This document shows positions 1 to 6,862 of a stretch of 14,964 nt of DNA, piece by piece. The notes beneath the pieces are model-generated. The model was not told the origin of the DNA. It saw only the letters and a program-made list of their open reading frames with translations, and made no database searches. A program made the position numbers and the translations under genes. Origin of the DNA: an uncultured bacterium. GTDB lineage: Bacteria; Actinomycetota; Coriobacteriia; Coriobacteriales; Coriobacteriaceae. The stretch covers positions 1 to 14,964 of the forward strand of contig CAJMKK010000017.1 of assembly GCA_905214105.1 (NCBI GenBank). The letters run 5' to 3'. The stretch's first letter is position 1; the number at the start of each line of letters is the position of its first letter.

Positions 1-61
1 CAATTTCTTCCTTTATCAGACTTCCTACACTTGAAAAGTGCGAACATAAAAACATTTTCAT
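1..61 (-). CDS. Partial CDS (N-terminus only), possible S51 / peptidase E-like protein
   Basis: An open frame starts at the ATG complementary to 59-61 and runs off the left edge without a stop. The 20 visible residues read MKMFLCSHFSSVGSLIKEEI. A strong Shine-Dalgarno GAAGGAG (complement of 69-75) lies 7 nt upstream, which is the main evidence that this is a real start. The hydrophobic first strand followed by C-S-x-F and a helix resembles the beginning of type 1 glutamine-amidotransferase-like proteins of the peptidase E (S51) group, whose members open with a similar LFLCS-type strand. This is recognition from a short stretch, so the family call is tentative, and the catalytic Ser/His region lies outside the window. 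The coding sequence is AT-rich compared with the genes to its right. It is too short in the window for a length-limited ORF search. Confidence 0.6.
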   Translation of the reverse strand, partial: MKMFLCSHFSSVGSLIKEEI

Positions 62-107
62 CAATATTCTCCTTCATATATAAATTCTTATTTGTTGAAC
101 TAAGCCG

Positions 108-113
108 TGTATA
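108..113 (-). promoter_or_regulatory. Candidate extended -10 box for the partial left-edge gene
   Basis: On the minus strand the sequence TATGGTATACA gives a -10-like TATACA (complement of 108-113) preceded by TGG, an extended -10 arrangement. It would start transcription near 101, about 40 nt before the ATG at 61. No convincing -35 box is seen at the right distance (TTCTTT and CGTTCT are the nearest). Prediction only. Confidence 0.35.
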
Positions 114-164
114 CCATACTCTCCAATGAAAGAACGCCCTGATATAGCGTAATTTGCTGTTTTC

Positions 165-294
165 CTGCGTACGTGCGTACACACCCCACAGGAATTCTAA
201 GGGCCCTGCCCCCTTAGCACACGGACTTTGGAACAAAGTCTAGTGTGTTACGCCTTGCCAGAGGTGTACAGGCTCCCGGTACGCACGTACGCAG
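165..294. repeat. 16-bp perfect inverted repeat enclosing two hairpins (possible small mobile or structured element)
   Basis: CTGCGTACGTGCGTAC at 165-180 is the exact reverse complement of 279-294, with 98 bp between the arms. Inside lie two more palindromes: CTAAGGG/CCCTTAG (197-203/211-217), and a compound stem CACAC/GTGTG (218-222/243-247) enclosing GACTTTG/CAAAGTC (224-230/234-240) around a GAA loop. The nested layout, a long outer stem with two inner stem-loops, fits a non-autonomous MITE-like repeat or a folded RNA. No ORF inside is credible. It sits between the dehydrogenase terminators and the left-edge gene. I do not recognise the family. Confidence 0.65.
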
Positions 295-356
295 CAATTG
301 TCATCAATGCGCCATAAAATTGGCGATCAAGTTCGTATAAAGCGACCTTGGTTCCG

Positions 357-400
357 CAAAACAAAAGGCAGGATACCATCACTACGATGATACCCTGCCT
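357..400 (-). terminator. Intrinsic terminator-like hairpin, minus strand
   Basis: Bases 366-380 and 386-400 form a 15-position stem with 13 paired positions and a 5-nt loop. Read on the minus strand, the stem ends in CCTGCC and is followed directly by TTTTGTTTT (complement of 357-365), the arrangement of a Rho-independent terminator for leftward transcription. On the plus strand no T run follows. It is the third and most distal of three such structures downstream of the dehydrogenase gene. Confidence 0.6.
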
Positions 401-455
401 CTGTTCGTTCCTGTTTACCGTTCCGAGTAGTCCTTCCGCAGAATTTCCGATAAAC

Positions 456-500
456 AAAAAACGTACCCGAACCCTTTCTCGTATAGGATCGGGTTCGAGT
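456..500 (-). terminator. Intrinsic terminator-like hairpin, minus strand
   Basis: ACCCGAACCC (465-474) pairs with GGGTTCGAGT (491-500), ten pairs including one G-U when read as minus-strand RNA, with a 16-nt loop. On the minus strand it is followed 3 nt later by TTTTTTG (complement of 455-461). The loop is longer than in most terminators, so this is a weaker call than its neighbours on either side. Confidence 0.45.
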
Positions 501-524
501 GCGAACTGAATGGTGGAGCAATAA

Positions 525-565
525 AAAACCACCACAAAGGTGCCTGTCCCCTTTGTGGTGGTTTT
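525..565 (-). terminator. Intrinsic terminator of the dehydrogenase gene, carrying a GGGGACAG core
   Basis: AAAACCACCACAAAGG (525-540) is the exact complement of 550-565, a 16-bp stem with a 9-nt loop, starting 9 bp after the dehydrogenase stop. Read on the minus strand the stem ends in GTGGTGG and continues into TTTTTTATT, a good Rho-independent terminator. The minus-strand element contains CAAAGGGGACAG (complement of 544-555). A close copy terminates the glycosyltransferase gene at 8167-8207. Confidence 0.85.
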
Positions 566-574
566 AGGTTAGAG

Positions 575-1657
575 CTAGAGGGTGTGGCCGTAGGCGTTGG
601 CGGCCTTGATGGCGGCGGCGAACTTTTCGTCGGTGAAGGGCTCCGGGTTACCCTGCTTCCACTCGTTAGTGGCGTGGGCATACTCACACAGCGCCGGGAT
701 GTCGGCCTCGGTAAGGCCGACCTGCTCAAGCGTCACGGGCAGCCCCATCTGCTTGTTAAAGGCGGCGTAGCGCTCAAGGTTCTTGGTGTCTCCCGTATAG
801 GCAAACAGCACGAGCACGCCCAGGCTCACGACCTCGCCGTGCAGGTAGGTGCCCTCACGCGGAATGCCGCAGGTGGCATTGTAGAATGCGTGCGCCACGC
901 TCGAGTTGTAGTAGTAATCGTTCTGGTTGGTCAGGTTGGAGACGTAGCCCGTGTTGACCACGATGTCGAGCGCGATCTGCTTTACGGCCTCGCTCGACAG
1001 GTCCTGGCGCACGTCCTTTAGACCCTGCACGCCGTAGGTAAACAGCGGCTCGGAGCAGGTGTGGGCGAGTGCCAGGCCAAGGCCGGCGGTGTGCTCCAAG
1101 TTGCCGGCGCTCGTGGCGTACTCGACCTCGGGCTGCTTGGACAGGGCATCGCCCACGCCGGCCCAGAAGTACTCTGCCGGTGCCTCGGCGATGATCTTGG
1201 GGTTGATGAAGATGTGCGCCGGGCGGTTGGGATACGAATAGCCCTCGAGCGAGCCGTCGTCGTTGTACACGACGGCAATGGCGGTCGTGGCGGAGCAGTT
1301 AGAACAGATCGTCGGGACGGTGAAGACGATCTTCTTGAGCTCGATGGCTGCGGTCTTCACGGTGTCGAGCGCCTTGCCGCCGCCGCATGCGATGAGCACG
1401 TCGGCTTCCTGGCAGGCAGGGGAGTTCACGACCTTGGCGATATTGGCACGCGTACTGTTGGTGCCATAGACGCGCGTCTCCAGAATATCGACATCGGTAC
1501 CTGCCAGCGCAGCTTCGATACCGGGAAGCGCTGCGGCCAGTGCCCGCTTGCCACCGATGATCGCGACCTTGGTCGCTCCGTACTCGGCCAGCGCGCCGGG
1601 CAGCTTGTCAAAGCAGTCCTCGCCGACGGTGTAGTCGCTCATTCCAATCGTGCGCAT
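575..1657 (-). CDS. Iron-containing alcohol dehydrogenase family protein (glycerol dehydrogenase / hydroxycarboxylate dehydrogenase-like)
   Basis: A 360-residue NAD(P)-dependent group III alcohol dehydrogenase, probably cytosolic, oxidising or reducing a small polyol or hydroxy acid. Residues 91-98 (CGGGKALD) match the GGGxxxD dinucleotide-binding motif of the family. The three expected metal ligands are in place: Asp170 in GVGDAL, His256 in VAHAFYN and His273 in YLHGE, at nearly the same numbers as in Bacillus glycerol dehydrogenase. The stretch VPTICSNCSA...VVYNDDG resembles the E. coli YbdH/HcxA branch as much as GldA, so the substrate cannot be fixed from sequence. The start at 1657 has AAGAAGG 5 nt upstream; a second Met at residue 6 is less likely. 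It is transcribed divergently from the ileS T-box leader and has its own terminator at 525-565, so it is probably monocistronic. Confidence 0.9.
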   Translation of the reverse strand: MRTIGMSDYTVGEDCFDKLPGALAEYGATKVAIIGGKRALAAALPGIEAALAGTDVDILETRVYGTNSTRANIAKVVNSPACQEADVLIACGGGKALDTVKTAAIELKKIVFTVPTICSNCSATTAIAVVYNDDGSLEGYSYPNRPAHIFINPKIIAEAPAEYFWAGVGDALSKQPEVEYATSAGNLEHTAGLGLALAHTCSEPLFTYGVQGLKDVRQDLSSEAVKQIALDIVVNTGYVSNLTNQNDYYYNSSVAHAFYNATCGIPREGTYLHGEVVSLGVLVLFAYTGDTKNLERYAAFNKQMGLPVTLEQVGLTEADIPALCEYAHATNEWKQGNPEPFTDEKFAAAIKAANAYGHTL

Positions 1658-1800
1658 AGCAACCTTCTTTCGTTCGATAAAGTGCTTTCAGGTATTTTGC
1701 TCCTAGAGAAGGGCTGTAATAGCGAGAAATTTCGAACGTATAAAACCAGTGTTGAGGGTTTTTCGACGGCGCTGACCGTGCTACCATACACCGTATGAGC

Positions 1801-2100
1801 GTTGATGGGGACGAGTAGTCGGCCGTCCGCATGCTATAGAGAGCGGGGAGCGCTGAGAACCCGTGCATGCGACCGATGAAAATCACCCCGGAGCTGCGGT
1901 CCCAACGGGCGCGCCGTACAGGCACGTCTTAGTAGATATCGCCGAGATGGTCGTCGATACAGGCCAGCCGAGTAACGGATGCGAGCGCGCGAATACGCGG
2001 GCGAGGGCATCTAAGCTGGGTGGTTAAGCGAAGAGCTTTTGCGGGCGCACGGCCCGTTTTGTGGCGCTTCGTCCCAGCTTGCAGGGACGGGCGCTTTTTT
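1801..2100 (+). ncRNA. T-box riboswitch leader (Ile-specific) controlling ileS
   Basis: Stem I is closed by GGGAC (1808-1812) with GTCCC (1899-1903), plus GTT/AAC at 1801-1803/1904-1906. It holds GACGAGTAG on the 5' side, the distal AGAGAG...GCTGAGAACC segment (about 1838-1862) and a specifier loop with ATC at 1882-1884, an Ile codon, followed by ACCCCGGAG. Stem III is GATGC/GCATC (1978-1982/2007-2011). The T-box bulge TGGT is at 2021-2024. The antiterminator pairs AAGCTGGG (2013-2020) with CCCAGCTT (2073-2080) and AAGCG (2026-2030) with CGCTT (2065-2069). This shares the left arm of the terminator at 2064-2094, so the two are mutually exclusive. Uncharged tRNA-Ile should stabilise the antiterminator through UGGU-ACCA pairing and allow ileS readthrough. 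The promoter is not clear: TATAAA at 1739-1744 and TACCAT at 1782-1787 are candidates without good -35 boxes. Apart from these, 1658-1800 shows nothing certain. Confidence 0.94.
2064..2100 (+). terminator. Regulated terminator of the ileS T-box
   Basis: GCGCTTCGTCCC (2064-2075) pairs with GGGACGGGCGC (2084-2094), an 11-bp stem with one bulged T and one G-U pair and a short loop, followed by six T (2095-2100). It overlaps the 3' halves of the antiterminator and lies 44 bp before the ileS start, so it attenuates ileS when tRNA-Ile is charged. Confidence 0.93.
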
Positions 2101-2143
2101 GGTGCCCAACGGGCGTGCGCGCCCACGACAAGAAAGGGGTACC

Positions 2144-4945
2144 GTGGCAAACGAGTACAAGCAGACGATGAATCTGCCCAAGACCGGTTTTCCCATGCGT
2201 GCCGGTCTTTCCAAGTCCGAGCCCAAGCGACTCAAGGACTGGCAGGACAACAAAGTCTACGAGCAGGTTCTGAAGAAGAACGAGGGTCACAAGAAGTTCG
2301 TGCTGCACGACGGTCCTCCGTACGCCAACGGCCCGATCCACATCGGCCATGCCATGAACAAGATCTCCAAGGACATGATCAACCGCTATTGGATGATGCA
2401 GGGCTATGAGGTTCCCTATGTCCCCGGTTGGGACTGCCATGGCCAGCCGATCGAGCATAAGGTCGAGGAGAAGCTCGGCACCGAGAAGTTTAACCAGACC
2501 CCCACGGCCAAGATTCGTGAGCTTTGCAACGAGTTCGCTGTCGAGAACATTGAGCTGCAGAAGGCGGGCTTCCGTCGCCTGGGCGTGCTCGGCGATTGGG
2601 ACAACCCCTATCTGACGCTCTATCACCAGCATGACGCCGCCGACATCGAGGTCTTTAAGGCCATGTTCGATAAGGGCATGATCTATCGCGGTCACAAGCC
2701 CGTCCACTGGTGCAAGCACTGCCATACCGCACTCGCTGAGGCCGAGATTGAGTACTCCGACGAGACGAGCCCGTCCATCTTCGTGCGCTTTGAGATGACC
2801 ACCAAGCCTGCCGGCCTCGAGAACTTCGACGGCCCGGTCGACTTCATCATCTGGACGACCACCCCGTGGACCATCCCCTCCGACCAGGCAGTTTCCCTTA
2901 AGCCCGGTGCCGCTTACGTCGCTGTTGAGCACGATGGTCGTGCCGAGGTCATGCTTGAGGACCTGGCCCCCAAGTGCTGCGAGGAGTTTGGCTGGGAGTA
3001 CACCCCGGTTATGGTCGACGGCAAGCCCTATGTGGTTCCCGCCGAGACCTTCCACCACATCCACTACAAGCAGCCGATCTTCGACGGTGTTGAGGGCGTA
3101 GCGCTGCTGGCCGATTACGTCGGTGTCGATGACGGTACCGGTATCGTCCACAACTCTCCCGGCCACGGCGTCGACGACTACTTCGCCTGCCTCAAGGAGG
3201 GTATCACCGACATCTGCATGCCGGTCGACGACGACGGTAAGTTCTACACCGGCGAGGAGTTTGGTACTGGCGGCCCCTTCAGCGGTATGGACACTGACGA
3301 GGCCAACCCGCACATCATCGAGTTCCTGCGCGAGCGCGGCACCCTGGTCCTCGAGAAGAAGATCACGCACAGCTATCCGCACTGCTGGCGCTGCAAGCAC
3401 CCGGTGCTCTTCCGTGCTACCGACCAGTGGTTTGTCTCGATGGACAAGACGGGTCTGCGTGAGCAGGCTGGTAAAGAGGTTCGCGAGAACGTCAAGTGGT
3501 ATCCGGCTCACGCCGCCAACCGCATCGGCGCCATGGTCGAGCAGCGTCCCGACTGGTGCATCAGCCGTCAGCGCAACTGGGGCGTGCCTATCCCCAGCTA
3601 CACCTGCGCCGACTGCGGCGAGAAGGTCATGAACGACGCCACGCTCGACGCCGTCATCAAGCTCTTCCACGAGAAGGGCTCCGACGCCTGGTTCACCGAC
3701 GCTCCCGAGAGCTACCTGGGCGATGCCTGCGTCTGCCCCAAGTGCGGCGGCCATCACCTCAAGGCCGATAAGGACATCCTCGACGTGTGGTGGGATTCCG
3801 GCGTCTCCTGGAAGGCCGTCTGCGAGTACCGTCCCGAGCTGGAGTATCCGGCGGATGTGTACCTCGAGGGTTCCGACCAACACCGCGGTTGGTTCCAGAG
3901 CTCGCTGCTCACCTCGGTGGGTGCCAACGGCCATGCTCCGTACAAGGCGGTCGTCTCGCAGGGCTTCACGCTCGACGGTCAGGGCCGCAAGATGTCCAAG
4001 TCGCTCGGCAATGTTATCGACCCCAATAAGGTCTGCGACGAGATGGGCGCTGACATCATCCGTCTGTGGGTTGCCTCCGTCGATACCAGCTCCGACGTGT
4101 CCATCGACCACGAGATTCTTGCTCGTACGTCCGATGCCTACCGTCGTTTCCGCAACACGCTGCGCTTCCTGCTCTCCGAGCTCGAGGGTCAGTTTGAGCC
4201 CGAGACCGACGGCGTCGCCTTTGCCGACCTGCTGCCGCTCGACAAGCTCATGGTTGCCCGCCTGACCCAGGTTCAGGCCGAGGTCGACGATGCCTACGCC
4301 AGCTACGAGTTCCCGCGCGCCTACCGTGCGCTCTACGACTTCGTGGTTACCGAGCTCTCCAACGTGTATCTCGACGCCCTGAAGGACCGTCTGTACTGCG
4401 AGAAGCCCGGCTCGCTCGAGCGCCGCAGCGCCCAGACCGTGCTTGCCGAGCTCTTCTCGATGCTCATGCGCGACCTGCAGCCGATCCTGTCCTACACGGT
4501 CGACGAGGCCATGGCCTATGCACCCGCCGGCTGCGTCGATCACCAGAAGTACGCCGCACTGCTCGATTGGTACAAGTCGCCTATCACGGTCGATGAGGCT
4601 AACGATTTTGAGGGCGTTCTCGAGGCTTCACTCGAGCTCCGTAGCGCCGTGACCAAGGCCCTTGAGGATGCCCGCTCCGCCGGCACCTTCACCAAGAGCC
4701 AGCAGGTCCGCGTCAAGGCGGTCGTTCCCGCTGAGATGTACGCGCTGCTGACTGGTGATAAGGCCGTCGACCTGGCCGAGTTCTACATCGTCTCCGATGT
4801 TGAGCTGACCCAGGGTGAGGAGCTCTCCGTTGCCATCGAGGCTGCCGAGGGCGAGTGCTGCGACCGTTGCTGGAACTACCGCACCACCGTCGGCGAGTAT
4901 AACGGCCACGCTCACATCTGCGAGAGGTGTGCGAATGCCCTTTAA
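2144..4945 (+). CDS. ileS: Isoleucyl-tRNA synthetase
   Basis: A 933-residue class I aminoacyl-tRNA synthetase that charges tRNA-Ile in the cytosol; the length matches E. coli IleS (938). The HIGH motif is HIGH at residues 66-69 within PYANGPIHIGHAMNK, and KMSKS is at 616-620. The CP1 editing domain shows TTTPWTIPSD and the GIVHNSPGHGVDDY segment. The C-terminal zinc finger has CCDRC (905-909) and CERC (926-929). Two further CxxC pairs (TCADCG and CPKCGG) flank the CISRQRNWGVPIP region and may bind a second zinc. The start is GTG at 2144, with AAGAAAGGGG just upstream and an N-terminus (ANEYKQTMNLPKTGFPMR) that aligns with known IleS starts. An in-frame TTG at 2039 lies inside the riboswitch terminator region and is not the start. 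It is the bacterial-type (IleS1-like) enzyme by its HIGH context. Expression is set by the T-box, and a terminator follows at 5016-5054. Confidence 0.98.
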   Translation: MANEYKQTMNLPKTGFPMRAGLSKSEPKRLKDWQDNKVYEQVLKKNEGHKKFVLHDGPPYANGPIHIGHAMNKISKDMINRYWMMQGYEVPYVPGWDCHGQPIEHKVEEKLGTEKFNQTPTAKIRELCNEFAVENIELQKAGFRRLGVLGDWDNPYLTLYHQHDAADIEVFKAMFDKGMIYRGHKPVHWCKHCHTALAEAEIEYSDETSPSIFVRFEMTTKPAGLENFDGPVDFIIWTTTPWTIPSDQAVSLKPGAAYVAVEHDGRAEVMLEDLAPKCCEEFGWEYTPVMVDGKPYVVPAETFHHIHYKQPIFDGVEGVALLADYVGVDDGTGIVHNSPGHGVDDYFACLKEGITDICMPVDDDGKFYTGEEFGTGGPFSGMDTDEANPHIIEFLRERGTLVLEKKITHSYPHCWRCKHPVLFRATDQWFVSMDKTGLREQAGKEVRENVKWYPAHAANRIGAMVEQRPDWCISRQRNWGVPIPSYTCADCGEKVMNDATLDAVIKLFHEKGSDAWFTDAPESYLGDACVCPKCGGHHLKADKDILDVWWDSGVSWKAVCEYRPELEYPADVYLEGSDQHRGWFQSSLLTSVGANGHAPYKAVVSQGFTLDGQGRKMSKSLGNVIDPNKVCDEMGADIIRLWVASVDTSSDVSIDHEILARTSDAYRRFRNTLRFLLSELEGQFEPETDGVAFADLLPLDKLMVARLTQVQAEVDDAYASYEFPRAYRALYDFVVTELSNVYLDALKDRLYCEKPGSLERRSAQTVLAELFSMLMRDLQPILSYTVDEAMAYAPAGCVDHQKYAALLDWYKSPITVDEANDFEGVLEASLELRSAVTKALEDARSAGTFTKSQQVRVKAVVPAEMYALLTGDKAVDLAEFYIVSDVELTQGEELSVAIEAAEGECCDRCWNYRTTVGEYNGHAHICERCANAL

Positions 4946-5015
4946 GGCACGGTAACACGGCATTTTAGTTGTAGGGAGAATTTGGGCGCCTTCGGCCCAT
5001 TTGCTCCGCTGAATA

Positions 5016-5054
5016 AAAGCGGCATTCTGTTTTTCGGAATGTCGCTTTCTTTTT
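5016..5054 (+). terminator. Intrinsic terminator downstream of ileS
   Basis: Bases 5016-5029 pair with 5035-5048, 14 pairs of which two are G-U, around a TTTTT loop, followed by CTTTTT (5049-5054). It separates ileS from lspA. A smaller TGGG...CCCA hairpin lies at 4983-4999 and has no T run. Confidence 0.88.
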
Positions 5055-5167
5055 ATGCTGGTTATTTATCTGGCGTTAGCGAATATGTCGTGCGCTCTGC
5101 GTGTGGCAATATAAGATGGTTAATTGCGTTAAACGGAATTCGAAGTTCTTGAGGGTAGGGGATTGAT

Positions 5168-5767
5168 TTGGGTCGTGCTGGGGATATGACGCCGCCTTTG
5201 CGTTGGCGGTTGGGTGTTGCTGGTGGGGTGGCGCTGGTTGTGCTGCTTGTTGACCAGCTGACCAAGCTTGCGGTTCGTGCCGTGGGCGACGCTTTGCATG
5301 TGACCGTCATCCCCGGTGTGATCGATTTTCTATTTGTCCGTAATATCGGTGCCGCCTTTAGCATGGGCGAGGGGCATGGCGTTGCGTTCGCTTTGCTGGC
5401 GCTTGCGGTCATTGTCGCCATTGCCGTGTACTTGCTTCGCACGCCCCAGCTTGCTCGCTTGGAGGTTGTGGGCATGGCTATGGTCGCGGGCGGTGCCATT
5501 GGCAACGCGATCGACCGTCTGACTTTTGGCTTTGTGACCGATTTTATTGCCACCACCTTCATCGACTTTCCCGTCTTTAACGTGGCCGATATCGGCATCA
5601 CCGTAGGCGTTGTGCTTGCCCTCATCGGCTACATGTTCTTGAGCCCTGCGGCCCGCGAAGTCGATGCGACTGCCGAGCTCAATGCCCGTGATGAGGCCCG
5701 CGCCATGCGCAAAGCCAAGCAGCGTGGGGAGCGTGCCCGCAAGATTCGCGAAAGGAATGAGCGTTAA
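5168..5767 (+). CDS. lspA: Lipoprotein signal peptidase (signal peptidase II) with a basic C-terminal extension
   Basis: A membrane aspartyl protease that removes the signal peptide from prolipoproteins after lipidation. From the TTG start, DQLTK is at residues 29-33 and RNIGAAFS at 58-65. The catalytic aspartates are Asp116 in GNAIDRL and Asp141 in FNVADIG, both intact. Four hydrophobic segments are visible (about 15-35, 67-90, 98-115 and 140-159). The protein is 199 residues, longer than the usual 150-170, because of a highly charged tail (about 160-199) rich in Arg, Lys and Glu. TTG at 5168 is chosen because GGGTAGGGG sits about 7 nt upstream; ATG at 5186 (residue 7) is the alternative. 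The stop TAA overlaps the rluD ATG by one base, so the two are translationally coupled. TATAAG at 5110-5115 is a possible -10 without a good -35. Confidence 0.96.
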   Translation: MGRAGDMTPPLRWRLGVAGGVALVVLLVDQLTKLAVRAVGDALHVTVIPGVIDFLFVRNIGAAFSMGEGHGVAFALLALAVIVAIAVYLLRTPQLARLEVVGMAMVAGGAIGNAIDRLTFGFVTDFIATTFIDFPVFNVADIGITVGVVLALIGYMFLSPAAREVDATAELNARDEARAMRKAKQRGERARKIRERNER

Positions 5768-6780
5768 TGGCCGACATCCATATTCTTGTTGCCGACGATT
5801 GCTCTGGCCAGCGTCTCGACGCCTTTCTGGGTGCCAACGACGGCTGCCCCACGCGCTCTGCCTGCGCGCATCTGATCGAGGGCGGCGCCGTAATCGTGAA
5901 CGGCGAGACCTGTTTGTCAAAAAAGTATGCCGTACGCGCCGGTGACCGCATCTCGGTTGACCTGCCCGAGCCTCACGATCCGACTGACGTGATTCCCGAG
6001 GCCATTCCCCTCGATATCCGCTACGAGGACGATTGCCTCATCGTGCTCTCCAAGCAGCGGGGCCTGGTGTGCCATCCCGCCCATGGCCACGAGAGCGGCA
6101 CTCTTGCGAACGCTCTGGTCTACCACTGTGGCATCGACCATCTTGGTACCGTGCAGGGTGAGGACCGCCCCGGGATCGTGCATCGTTTGGATCGCGATAC
6201 CTCGGGCCTCATGCTTGCGGCAAAGGACGACGACACGCAGCGCGCACTTCAAAATCTCATTCGCACGCGTACGCTCGACCGCCGCTATATCACGCTTGTC
6301 CACGGGCACATCGCCATGGACGAGGGCACCATCAATACCGGTATCGCCCGTTCCACGCGCGACCGCGTGAAGATGGCGGTGTCGGACGATCCCTTTGCAC
6401 GTCAGGCCATTACGACCTTCAGGGTGCTCGAGCGCTTTGATTCCACGCGCTTCGACGACGGCTATACGCTCGTCGAGTGCCACCTGTTTACCGGTCGCAC
6501 GCATCAGATTCGCGTGCATATGCGTCATATCAATCACGCCTGCGTGGGCGATCCGCTCTACGGTAAGTGCGATGCGCGCGCCGATCAGGGCCTGTCCAGG
6601 CAGTTCCTCCATTCTTGGCGCGTGGCGTTCGACCATCCCATGACGGGGGAGCGCGTTGAGTGTCGTGACGAGCTGCCGTGGGACCTTGCGGCGGTTTTGG
6701 ATGATCTGGCCCCGCGTTCGCTCGGCCGCACTGCCGCCGGTGACGAGATCGTTCCTCAGCTCGGTCTTCTCGAAGCCTAG
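5767..6780 (+). CDS. rluD: RluA-family 23S rRNA pseudouridine synthase (RluD-like)
   Basis: A 337-residue RNA pseudouridine synthase, expected to modify uridines in 23S rRNA. An N-terminal S4 RNA-binding domain (about residues 14-70, GQRLDAFLGAN ... GAVIVNGE) precedes the catalytic domain. The RluA signature GIVHRLDRDTSGLM carries the catalytic Asp142, and the later RTHQIRVHMRHI and GDPLYG motifs are typical of RluA/RluC/RluD. The exact target position cannot be fixed from sequence, so the symbol follows the usual naming of the lspA partner. It starts in the TAATG overlap with lspA, and AAAGGA at about 5751-5756 inside lspA can serve as ribosome-binding site. A short C-terminal extension after the catalytic domain looks unremarkable. 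Confidence 0.93.
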   Translation: MADIHILVADDCSGQRLDAFLGANDGCPTRSACAHLIEGGAVIVNGETCLSKKYAVRAGDRISVDLPEPHDPTDVIPEAIPLDIRYEDDCLIVLSKQRGLVCHPAHGHESGTLANALVYHCGIDHLGTVQGEDRPGIVHRLDRDTSGLMLAAKDDDTQRALQNLIRTRTLDRRYITLVHGHIAMDEGTINTGIARSTRDRVKMAVSDDPFARQAITTFRVLERFDSTRFDDGYTLVECHLFTGRTHQIRVHMRHINHACVGDPLYGKCDARADQGLSRQFLHSWRVAFDHPMTGERVECRDELPWDLAAVLDDLAPRSLGRTAAGDEIVPQLGLLEA

Positions 6781-6798
6781 TTAGTATTAGGTGGTTTC

Positions 6799-6825
6799 TT
6801 GAACGCCCCTAGCCTGCGGTAAGAT
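6799..6825 (+). promoter_or_regulatory. Candidate promoter for the glycosyltransferase gene
   Basis: TTGAAC (6799-6804) is followed 15 nt later by TAAGAT (6820-6825); overlapping frames such as AGATAT (6822-6827) give a 17-nt spacing. It lies in the 82-bp gap after rluD, in a short AT-richer patch. No terminator is visible after rluD, so readthrough into the glycosyltransferase gene is also possible. Confidence 0.4.
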
Positions 6826-6862
6826 ATACGATTGTTTACGTAACGCGTTCCTGGGAGCCTGC

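Noticed and set aside
485..510. tRNA-like GGGTTCGA (T-loop-like) sequence
   Set aside because: No acceptor stem, anticodon arm or CCA context; it is explained by the terminator-like hairpin at 465-500.
248..535. 95-codon minus-strand frame downstream of the dehydrogenase gene
   Set aside because: It starts with GTG inside the terminator stem, has no ribosome-binding site, crosses two further hairpins and ends inside the inverted-repeat element.
1061..1798. 245-codon plus-strand frame antisense to the dehydrogenase
   Set aside because: Shadow frame; the dehydrogenase has all metal ligands and its own terminator.
2039..2143. Upstream extension of ileS from a TTG
   Set aside because: It runs through the T-box antiterminator and terminator; GTG 2144 has the ribosome-binding site and the family N-terminus.
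2024..4543. Very long (839-codon) open frame antisense to ileS
   Set aside because: ileS on the other strand has all expected motifs. GC-rich codon usage commonly leaves long open antisense frames, and the product is a repetitive Val/Leu/Asp/Gly string without a family signature.
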